64,000 bases of DNA, taken from contig NZ_CP075371.1 of NCBI RefSeq assembly GCF_018459925.1, positions 3,968,001 to 4,032,000 of the forward strand, in the 5' to 3' direction. Numbering within the stretch: the first letter of the stretch is position 1; each line of letters begins with the position of its first letter. The notes under the pieces were generated by a model. That model was not told the origin of the DNA, made no database searches, and saw only the letters and a list, made by a program, of their open reading frames with translations. Below are positions 1-6,770 of this stretch, piece after piece. Position numbers and translations under genes: made by a program. The stretch is from Nocardioides aquaticus. GTDB taxonomy: Bacteria; Actinomycetota; Actinomycetes; Propionibacteriales; Nocardioidaceae.

Positions 1-180
1 CCAGGTTCCGGTCTTGCGCAGCTCCGGTCGGTTCAAGCGGGACGCCGCGTGGAAGTGGGGCACCGAGGCCAGCAGCCCTGCCGACGCCCAGCTGATAACG
101 AAGTACCATCGGCCGGTCGGTAGCTTCGACGGTGGCTGCGACTGCGGCTGCGGCTGCGGCTGCGGCTGTGAATGCGTCAT
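1..180 (-). CDS. Partial hypothetical membrane-associated protein (N-terminus only)
   Basis: Only the first 60 codons are inside the window; the gene runs off the left edge. The ATG at 180 follows GGGGAC about six bases upstream. The product begins with a Gln-Pro repeat (about residues 4-17). A hydrophobic stretch with Trp and Tyr (about 27-42) follows and could be a membrane segment. A Gln-Pro head before membrane helices is common in small actinobacterial membrane proteins, but the family cannot be named from this fragment. Confidence 0.5.
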   Translation of the reverse strand, partial: MTHSQPQPQPQPQSQPPSKLPTGRWYFVISWASAGLLASVPHFHAASRLNRPELRKTGTW

Positions 181-470
181 ATTGATGTCCCCATGTCTGT
201 GGCGAGCTCTGCGCGACGTGTCTGCGGCGACAGCCTAGATCGCAACCGTCCGCGTGCTCGCCGTCCTGCACCTTGGCGCGGCGAACACTGACGCCGAAGA
301 CTCCCCGCAGGTCGCGGGGGTGCTGGCAGCGCTCTACAGCAATGGGCGTAGCGGCCCCGGACCGTCTTACGTGGCCAGAGCTGGCGGTGTTCCTCGCCCC
401 GCGATCACGAGCAGAGAGGACATCAATCGCCCTGGTCGCCGAATCCGCGGACTCATCATTTGCGCCGCCC

Positions 471-826
471 TCAAAGGTGAAAGGGCTGTTGATCAGGCGA
501 CCAAACCGAGGCACACCAGGCACCGCGCAGAATCGCGTCGAGAACGACATGCTCGAGCGCCGTCCGCCGGGAGGTCAAGCCGTCCCCCACCCCCAGAGCA
601 CCGTCGAGCAGCTCTCAGGCGCACTCGTTCAGAATCCGGCCGGTGTCGCTCGCGGACGATGTCAGCCCACTTCTGGATTGTCCCCCAGCGAGGGCCGCGA
701 CCACAGGTGCAGCTCGGGCACGTCCCGGGTCGCAAGGCCAACGGTGTACCCGAAGTCGCCGCCCTCGCCGTCCGGGTCGAAGATTGCGTTGACGCGCCAC
801 CAGGGGTGGCGCTGGTCGTCACTCAT
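471..826 (-). pseudogene. Decayed DUF4262-like gene
   Basis: The ATG at 826 opens a frame reading MSDDQRHPWW, then DFGYTVGL and a LHLWSRPSLGD segment. This looks like the N-terminus of DUF4262-type proteins, in which a YTVGL element is typical. The frame stops near 663. Matching sequence continues in another frame as TGRILNECA, is interrupted by a TGA near 616, and then runs on as ELLDGALGVGDG to a TGA at 471. One frame break plus one in-frame stop point to a dead copy. The function of the family is unknown. Confidence 0.5.
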
Positions 827-886
827 GGACCCCATCGTGACGGACGGCGCCGACACCACCGCCGACCCTGGGACCGGTCACCCCAC

Positions 887-2347
887 CTAGAGCACCGCGC
901 CCGCCGCGTCCCACACGAGCCCGTACCCCCGCGTGCTCCTCAGCGCCCCGACCACGGCCCGCCGCACCTCGCCGACCTCGTGCCCGAGCAGGACGCCGTA
1001 CTCGACAGCGACGCTCGGTGTGCGCTGCTGCGCCGCCACGCAGTGCAGCAGCACGACCTTGCCCTCGGCCCGCAGGCCGCGGACAGCGTCGGCCGCGTCG
1101 CGGAGCGTGAAGGCCAGGTTGGGGTTGGCGGCCGGGTCCTCGCTGTCCATCAGTCGCGACTCGACGACCACGTCGGCGCCGTCGAAGCACGCCTGGTCGC
1201 GGCCCACACGGCACATCGACACGACGGCGTCGGCGCCGTGGTCCCGGCTCCGGTGCGTGCCCAGGAGGACGCCCTCGTCGAACGGGTGCGGCACGACCCG
1301 GGACGACGCGGGCTCGTCGTACGCGACGTCCTCCACCACCGGCCAGCCCTTCGGGTCGGCTCGTCCGCCCGCGACCGCGAGGCAGGCGTTCGTGACCAGG
1401 TCCCGGCCGTCCCTCCCGGGCCAGCCGTGCACCGCCCGCCGCCAGCGCCAGGGGACGGCGCTCGCGCCCCACCGCGCACCGAGCAGGCCGCCGGCGATAG
1501 CGGCGACGGTGTCCGTGTCGTCCCCGATCCGGACGGCGGCGTGGAGGGCGTCCTGCAGGTGCAGGCACGACATCGGGCCGTCCGGGACCGGGGTCAGGCT
1601 GATCGCGGCGACCGCCGCCTGCAGCGCGGTGACGGTGAACCCGTTCGGGGTGAAGCGGGACGCCGGCCCCGCCTCGGCCTCGCCGAGGAGGCCGGTCCAC
1701 TGCTCGCGGCGGTCTGCCGGGAGCAGCTCGAGACCGGCTCGGACGTCCAGGCGCCCGTCAAGGACTGCCACCCTGACCGCCTCGCACCACAGCACGCACG
1801 AGTCGCCGGCCAACGGGTCGGCGTGGGTCAGCTCGGCGACGGCGCGAGCCGCGCGGGCGAGCCGTTCGCGGTCGTCGAGGTGTGCCAGCGCGACGACTGC
1901 GGTCCGCATGAGGGCACCGTTCCCGGCGGACCTCGGGTTGCGGGCGGCGTACCGCGCCGCCTCCTCGCGCATCACCGACCCCGGCCGCCCCCCGCCGGCG
2001 AGACGGCGCCGGGTCGCCCCGAGCACCGCGGAGGTCTGGATCCCGATGTCCGCGGGGCCGGACGCGTGCCACTCCAGGAAGCCGTCGGCGACCGCGTCCA
2101 GCGATGCCGGCAGCGTCAGGTCGACGCCGGTGGCCGCGACCCGGGCGATCGCCCCGGCCATCGCGGTGTCGTCGCTCCACTCCCCCGGGGCGAAGTCACC
2201 GAGCCCGCCTCCCTTCATCTCGGCGAGCTCGTCGGCACCCGGCGGGCGGGCGAACTCGTACGGCACGCCGAGCGCGTCGCCGCAGGCCTGCCCGAGCAGC
2301 ACGCCGGCGGCGCGGTCGTGCTGGGCGGTGGTCAGTCGTCGTGCCAT
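887..2347 (-). CDS. ADP-ribosylglycohydrolase fused to a dual-specificity-phosphatase-like domain
   Basis: 486 aa. Residues 1 to about 300 form an ADP-ribosylglycohydrolase (ARG) domain: GQACGDALG near 19, the metal site EWSDDTAM near 57 and a second acidic site GDDTDTVAAI in the C-terminal half. The last ~150 residues hold a phosphatase loop HCVAAQQRTPS (Cys436, Arg442), matching the HCx5R motif of dual-specificity phosphatases. ARG enzymes remove ADP-ribose from macromolecules or process ADP-ribose derivatives; the phosphatase domain could act on the product (inference). Start chosen at the ATG after AGGAGG, six bases upstream. It begins one base after the ARPP-1 gene ends, so the two are co-translated. 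The natural substrate is unknown. Confidence 0.85.
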   Translation of the reverse strand: MARRLTTAQHDRAAGVLLGQACGDALGVPYEFARPPGADELAEMKGGGLGDFAPGEWSDDTAMAGAIARVAATGVDLTLPASLDAVADGFLEWHASGPADIGIQTSAVLGATRRRLAGGGRPGSVMREEAARYAARNPRSAGNGALMRTAVVALAHLDDRERLARAARAVAELTHADPLAGDSCVLWCEAVRVAVLDGRLDVRAGLELLPADRREQWTGLLGEAEAGPASRFTPNGFTVTALQAAVAAISLTPVPDGPMSCLHLQDALHAAVRIGDDTDTVAAIAGGLLGARWGASAVPWRWRRAVHGWPGRDGRDLVTNACLAVAGGRADPKGWPVVEDVAYDEPASSRVVPHPFDEGVLLGTHRSRDHGADAVVSMCRVGRDQACFDGADVVVESRLMDSEDPAANPNLAFTLRDAADAVRGLRAEGKVVLLHCVAAQQRTPSVAVEYGVLLGHEVGEVRRAVVGALRSTRGYGLVWDAAGAVL

Positions 2348-2348
2348 C

Positions 2349-3194
2349 TCAGGCCTCCTGGAGGATTGGGTGTCGGTGGTTGGTGGCACGCAGGTGCACC
2401 ACACGGTGCCGGTAGCGCAGCGACATCACGTCGAGCGCCTCGGTGCGGGCGCGGCCGAGCCGGGCGGTCTGACCCACGTCGGGCTCCAGGTCGAACCTGG
2501 CCCGCTCGAGGCGGGCGACCATGCGGCGTGCGCGACGCCCGGGCGTCGGCAGGGCCGGGCGGCCGTACGCGTCGAGGCTCGCCGCGCGCACGATCTGCGG
2601 CAGCTGCTCGACCAGGGTCTGCGGGTGGTCGAAGACCTCCAGCGAGATCGGGTGACCGCCGATCCCGACGAGGACCCCGGTCTGACCCGGGAGCGGCCGA
2701 GTGCGTTCCAGGACCAGGTCGGCCTGGGTGTCGAGCACGTCGAGCCGGGAGACCAGCGAGCCGGAGGGTGACGCGAGGCCGTGCTGCTCGACCCGGCGCC
2801 AGACCTCGTGCTGCTGCCCCGTGTCGAAGCCGTTGCGGACGTACGTCGACGCCCGTCGGCCGCGGGTCGTCTGCCCGGACGCGCCGCCCCAGCGCCGCTG
2901 CTCGACGCAGGCGACGTCGATGGGTGCGCTGCCCCCGGCGGCGACCATCGCGGAGCGAGTGGCCATCCGGTGCTGCCAGCCTCCCTCGAAGAGCTGACCG
3001 TCCAGCACGAGCGCCGGCAGCTGCCCCCGGTTGTCGACGTGCAGCTGCCCGACGGCCGGCCCGTCCGGGCTCTCGCCGAGCACCAGGTCGGCACCGCCGG
3101 TGGTGTAGCGCCGCGCCCCTGTCGAGGTGCGGTCCTGCCAGATCGGGAACACCGTCAGCGCACCGACGGTCCTCCCCTGCCCTAGGTGGATCAT
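2349..3194 (-). CDS. ARPP-1 domain protein (ARG- and phosphatase-associated)
   Basis: 281 aa from the ATG at 3194, nine bases after GAGGAG; an in-frame ATG at 3200 is the alternative. The sequence fits ARPP-1, a domain defined by its association with ADP-ribosylglycohydrolases and rhodanese/phosphatase-type proteins: VGALTVFPIW near the start, then a long region with LDGQLFEGGWQHRM, and a conserved block near SLEVFDHP. No classical catalytic motif is evident. It is the middle gene of a three-gene minus-strand operon and ends one base before the ARG-phosphatase starts, which strongly suggests joint work on an ADP-ribose or NAD-derived compound. The biochemical role of the domain is not established to my knowledge. 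Confidence 0.7.
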   Translation of the reverse strand: MIHLGQGRTVGALTVFPIWQDRTSTGARRYTTGGADLVLGESPDGPAVGQLHVDNRGQLPALVLDGQLFEGGWQHRMATRSAMVAAGGSAPIDVACVEQRRWGGASGQTTRGRRASTYVRNGFDTGQQHEVWRRVEQHGLASPSGSLVSRLDVLDTQADLVLERTRPLPGQTGVLVGIGGHPISLEVFDHPQTLVEQLPQIVRAASLDAYGRPALPTPGRRARRMVARLERARFDLEPDVGQTARLGRARTEALDVMSLRYRHRVVHLRATNHRHPILQEA

Positions 3195-3209
3195 GGTCAT
3201 CAACTCCTC

Positions 3210-3219
3210 TTTAGCGTGA
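3210..3219 (-). promoter_or_regulatory. Possible regulator half-site upstream of ARPP-1
   Basis: TTTAGCGTGA lies just before the ARPP-1 ribosome site. It resembles the GTTTGCGTG repeats in the divergent promoter at 3800-3846. It may be an extra binding site for the Nudix regulator; this is an inference from word similarity only. Confidence 0.2.
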
Positions 3220-3249
3220 ATATGCTGTTTCTGTAGTCATGTCGGAGCG

Positions 3250-3783
3250 TCAGTCGTCACAGCCCGAGCAGGCCCCGGTGAGCGACCGCACCTCGAAGTG
3301 GTGCAGGCAGACCTCGCCGACCCGCTCCTCGCGCGGCGTCCCGCCACCACCACCGGCCCGGTAGCCCGGGAGCTCGACGAACGCACCGGTCGCCTTGACG
3401 AAGACGTACCCCTTGCCGATCCAGGCGGCGCCGCGACCCTCGAGGCCGAGCGCGATGTAGGACTTGCTGTGCGGCAACCAGATCTCGTCATGCGCCACGC
3501 CGCGCAGCGCCTCGACGATGAGCCGCTGGGTGCCCTCGTGGCAACCGAGTGACCGCATGGCCTCCACCAGCGTGCGGGGGTGGGTGCGCCCGACGCCACC
3601 GATCTCCGCGCGGCACCAGGAGCACGTCGCCATGCGGGCGAGCTGCGCCGGCGTGGCCTCACGCAGGGGCGACCCGACGTGGGGGCACCCGGGGACGTGC
3701 AGGCGCTGGCCGGTCGCCGTGCACCAGCTCGCGACCACCGGAACCACCGGAACCGCGGGGCGTTCGTTCTCGATCATGGTCAT
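3250..3783 (-). CDS. Hypothetical Cys/His-rich protein of the ARG/ARPP-1 operon
   Basis: 177 aa. I do not recognise the family. The N-terminal part carries a likely zinc site: ASWCTATGQRLHVPGCPH and, about 30 residues on, ATCSWC. The C-terminus has CLHHFE and CSGC. The central part contains SYIALGLEGRGAAWIGKGYVF. Start chosen at the ATG at 3783, five bases after AGGAGG; an upstream ATG at 3819 lacks a ribosome site. The first codons (MTMI) are the same as at the ARPP-1 start, perhaps a shared translation-start arrangement. It lies 55 bp upstream of ARPP-1 and is divergent from the Nudix regulator. Confidence 0.65.
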   Translation of the reverse strand: MTMIENERPAVPVVPVVASWCTATGQRLHVPGCPHVGSPLREATPAQLARMATCSWCRAEIGGVGRTHPRTLVEAMRSLGCHEGTQRLIVEALRGVAHDEIWLPHSKSYIALGLEGRGAAWIGKGYVFVKATGAFVELPGYRAGGGGGTPREERVGEVCLHHFEVRSLTGACSGCDD

Positions 3784-3799
3784 GCGAGCCTCCTGGCTT

Positions 3800-3846
3800 G
3801 TTTGCGTGGATGTGAACATATCACAGGGTTTGCGTGTCGTTGCGTT
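3800..3846. promoter_or_regulatory. Divergent promoter region with repeated GTTTGCGTG words
   Basis: GTTTGCGTG occurs at 3800-3808 and again at 3828-3836, with a related GTTGCGTT at 3839-3846. The first copy lies inside a TGTT-n12-AACA inverted pair. The repeats sit between the Cys/His-rich gene (minus) and the Nudix-winged-helix regulator (plus), where an autoregulating repressor would bind. That the Nudix regulator binds here is inferred. Confidence 0.35.
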
Positions 3847-3858
3847 AATGTCTGGTCT
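3846..3858 (+). promoter_or_regulatory. -10 box of a leaderless transcript for the Nudix regulator
   Basis: TAATGT (3846-3851) matches the TAnnnT -10 consensus and lies seven bases before the ATG at 3859. There is no ribosome site before that ATG, so transcription probably starts at the A of the start codon. Confidence 0.5.
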
Positions 3859-4605
3859 ATGCCTCCTGCCGACCTGCAGCAGTACGCGCGACCGAACGTC
3901 GCGGTCGACCTGGTGATCCTGACCCTGCTCCCCGGGGAGTCGCGGGAGGCACCGGATCGCCTAGGCGTAGTCGTACAGCGTCGCGCCGACACCGTGCCCG
4001 TGCTGCCGGGCCGCTTCGTCCGCGAACGCGACACCGTGGAGCGGACCGTCGCGGTCGCGATGGAGGACAAGCTCGGCCTGCGCCCCCGCCGGGAGATGCG
4101 CCTCGAGGCCCTCGGTGTCTACGACGACCCGCACCGCGACCCCCGGGGCTGGTCCTTGTCGCTGGCCTACGCCTGCTCCCTCCTGCCGGACGAGCGGGAC
4201 CGCCTGCTGCGGAGCGACACCGAGATCCTCCCCGTCACAGGGCCGGCCGCCCGCAAGGAGCGGGTGACCACGGAGCCGCTCGCCTACGACCACGACGACA
4301 TGGTCACCACCGCCGTACGCCGGGTCCGTCGCCGCTACGAGCGCTCCCCCGACCCGCTGCCCCTCCTGCGCGACCCGTGGACCCTGAGCCAGCTGCGCCA
4401 CGTTCACGAGGCCGTGCTGGACGAGGGGCTGAAGCGCGACACCTTCAACCGCCGGATGCGGGAGTACGTCGAGCCGGCCCTCGACTCCCGGGGCGAGGAG
4501 ATGTTCACCTCCGCGACGGTGGGACGTCCGGCGCAGCTGTTCAGGCGGGCGGGGGCCAGCCGACGGGACCCGGAGGCGGGGCCGTTTCCGCTGCCGCGCC
4601 GCTAG
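3859..4605 (+). CDS. NrtR-like Nudix-winged-helix regulator
   Basis: 248 aa. The N-terminal half (about 1-150) is a Nudix-like domain: VAVDLVILTLLPGE, a GRFVRERDTVERTVAVAMEDKLG segment that occupies the Nudix-box position but has lost most catalytic acids, then ALGVYDDPHRDPRGW. The C-terminal part (about 155-240) is a winged-helix-like region (WTLSQLRHVHEAVL, KRDTFNRRM). This layout matches NrtR-type regulators, in which a non-hydrolytic Nudix domain senses ADP-ribose-related ligands and controls NAD genes. It is transcribed away from the ARG/ARPP-1 operon across a 75-bp repeat-bearing gap, so it is likely the ligand-responsive repressor of that operon and of itself. Confidence 0.8.
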   Translation: MPPADLQQYARPNVAVDLVILTLLPGESREAPDRLGVVVQRRADTVPVLPGRFVRERDTVERTVAVAMEDKLGLRPRREMRLEALGVYDDPHRDPRGWSLSLAYACSLLPDERDRLLRSDTEILPVTGPAARKERVTTEPLAYDHDDMVTTAVRRVRRRYERSPDPLPLLRDPWTLSQLRHVHEAVLDEGLKRDTFNRRMREYVEPALDSRGEEMFTSATVGRPAQLFRRAGASRRDPEAGPFPLPRR

Positions 4606-4676
4606 GACAGAACGCTCATCTGCGTAGCTCAGTCCACCTAGGTTGGCCCGCCAAGCATTCGCTCCAAGGAGACCCC

Positions 4677-6593
4677 GTGACCGACTCGCGTCCTGTACTT
4701 GTGCTCAAGATCGGAAAGTCGTGGAACCCCTCAATGTCCGCGCTGGAGGTCTACGAGGTCACCCGCAAGTGGTGGAGGGTGAGCCTGCCCAAGGCTCGCT
4801 CCGCCCACCTCGTCCTAGCAGTTAGCAGCACCAAGGTCGTGGGCGCTTTTCTTCCTCGGCGGTGGATGCCTTCGCCAGACCACGAAGACCCTCTTCGCTT
4901 CGGTTTCGAGGGTGCCGTAGCCGATGACTGGGACCGCTGGGTCGGAGCGGACATGGCTCCCCTCTTCCCGAAAGGCGCAGCGAACCCCGTACGGCACAGC
5001 CTGATGAGCGAGGTGGAGGCACTTCTGCCGGAGCAGCCGCTGCCCGTCGCTGACACGGCCGCTCATGAGCCTCTCGTCCTCGTGCTCCGGATCAACCAGC
5101 GGTGGTCTCCGGACCTCGATCCCGACGAGCTCTACGAGGTCACTCGCAAGTGGTGGGTGATGTCTCGGGCCAAGGCTGAACGGGTCGACCTGGTGCTCGC
5201 GGTCGCCGATGGCTTGGTGCGGGAGGCTTACAGGCCCATGGTCTGGCTGGACTGTCCTGAGCGCGGTCTAGAGAACCGGATCGGGTTCGAGGGTGGGCGG
5301 TCCGAGGAGCGCGACGACTGGATCGGAACGGATCTCCGGAACCTCTTCAAGCAGGGCGCTGCAAATCCGGTCCGCTACCTAGAGCGTGAGGCGCTGTCGG
5401 TGGGACCCAGGGACGGATCCGCTGTCTCCCCAGAGGCAGATCTCACGCTGCGGCAGAGCACCTCAGAGCGCCTTTTCATCCCAGCCTACGAACCGACTTT
5501 GCTGGAGCAGATCACTCCTTTGGTCGCCTCGCTGGAGGCGGACTTGCTGTGGTCGATGTCCCAGGCCGGCCAGGAGCTGTTCCACTCCAACGCGCTCGCC
5601 TGGCTGCTTGAGCACCACCCAGTCGCGATGCGGCCTGTACTCGAGACCCTGCACGGAAAGCGCCTCGAACCAGTTCAGGACATCGTGGTCTGGCGCGAGT
5701 ACAGGAACCTCGATGTGGTCATCGAAGCAACGCAGACGGATGGGTGCAGGGCCAGGGTCGTCGTCGAGAACAAGCTCTACTCGATCCCGTACCCCAAGCA
5801 GCTGAGGGACTACTTGGAGAAGCCACTCCCGTGGAATGGCGGGCCGGACAAGAATCCTGATACCCGGTACGTGCTGCTGTCACTGATGGAACCGGCTTTC
5901 ACGCTGCCGACTGGGTGGTCGTTGATCACTTACGCCGCGCTCTCGGAAGCGATCGGGCGGATCGATCCGCAGCTGCTCGGCAGCGACCGGGACATCTTCG
6001 GGCGCTGGCGGGACCTCGTGCGACGCCTTGCCTCGCTCGAGGAGGCCGTCAACCCCGCCATGTCGCTCGATCAGCCGTTCGCAGCCAAAGAGCTCCTTGA
6101 CGGCCTGGTCGGTAGCAAGATCGGGGGCCCGCTTCAGCGGCTTCGGTTCAACTCGCTAGCCGGCCTGATCCGTTCCCGCGTAGGCGGGGACCCCGCCGTC
6201 ACTGCTGGCTTCAGCAAGGGGAACGGGCTGGCCACCTTCGACCATCAGCTCCCCGACGGAATGGTCGTCGGATGGCAGCTCCAGCACAACCAGCTACGGC
6301 AGCACGTGATCTTTCCGAAGGACCACGATGCACACGGGGCCACACCAGCCCATCGGCTGCAGCGCGAGCAGGTGGCGGCAGACCGATTCGCACCCCTCTT
6401 CGATCTCGAGGTCGTCGAGGAGGTCCTCGGCCCACTGCTGCAGCAGACGAAGGCATGGGACGCCGGCACCTGGGGGGCGTTCGCCCCGAACTACGTCTAC
6501 CGCTACCGCAAGGTCGACCCGTCCGCCACGACTGACGAGCTTGTCGAGGCACTGTCTGAGCTGACGACCTGGACGCAGCACCTGCTGCTATGA
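4677..6593 (+). CDS. PD-(D/E)XK nuclease with duplicated N-terminal sensor-like domain
   Basis: 638 aa from the GTG at 4677, six bases after AAGGAG. Two copies of a ~110-residue module occupy about residues 6-115 and 130-235. Each has a LVL(K/R)I start, LYEVTRKWW or VYEVTRKWW, a W-rich strand, RxGFEG and a final LFxxGAANPVR. Stand-alone versions of this module occur in many bacteria; I suspect a PUA/EVE-like fold but cannot confirm it. The C-terminal ~400 residues match the PDDEXK_4 type: FHSNALAWLLEHHP near 302, then LDVVIEA (Asp ~346) and VVVENKLYS (Glu and Lys ~362-364), the D...ExK active site. A sensor plus nuclease suggests restriction of modified or foreign DNA. Confidence 0.75.
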   Translation: MTDSRPVLVLKIGKSWNPSMSALEVYEVTRKWWRVSLPKARSAHLVLAVSSTKVVGAFLPRRWMPSPDHEDPLRFGFEGAVADDWDRWVGADMAPLFPKGAANPVRHSLMSEVEALLPEQPLPVADTAAHEPLVLVLRINQRWSPDLDPDELYEVTRKWWVMSRAKAERVDLVLAVADGLVREAYRPMVWLDCPERGLENRIGFEGGRSEERDDWIGTDLRNLFKQGAANPVRYLEREALSVGPRDGSAVSPEADLTLRQSTSERLFIPAYEPTLLEQITPLVASLEADLLWSMSQAGQELFHSNALAWLLEHHPVAMRPVLETLHGKRLEPVQDIVVWREYRNLDVVIEATQTDGCRARVVVENKLYSIPYPKQLRDYLEKPLPWNGGPDKNPDTRYVLLSLMEPAFTLPTGWSLITYAALSEAIGRIDPQLLGSDRDIFGRWRDLVRRLASLEEAVNPAMSLDQPFAAKELLDGLVGSKIGGPLQRLRFNSLAGLIRSRVGGDPAVTAGFSKGNGLATFDHQLPDGMVVGWQLQHNQLRQHVIFPKDHDAHGATPAHRLQREQVAADRFAPLFDLEVVEEVLGPLLQQTKAWDAGTWGAFAPNYVYRYRKVDPSATTDELVEALSELTTWTQHLLL

Positions 6594-6770
6594 CGCCAGC
6601 ACCGCGAGGGGGCCTGTCGTTGCCCGTCGACCATCAGCGCACCCATCTGAGCGGCGCCCCTTGCGTCAGCCCGGTCAACGCGCGGCACTCGCCGGACTCC
6701 TGAGACGGTGGTCGGTGGCGCGACCTACGATGTGCGCTGGCACACAGCCAGTCATGGGGAGGACGATTTC

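Noticed and set aside
14..238. Short plus-strand frame with a Gly-Cys repeat
   Set aside because: It is the antisense of the Gln-Pro repeat at the start of the minus-strand partial gene; no ribosome site or family.
254..3214. 986-codon open frame on the plus strand
   Set aside because: Pure antisense of the ARG-phosphatase and ARPP-1 genes; Arg/Pro/Ala-rich translation without domains. Such shadows are normal at this G+C.
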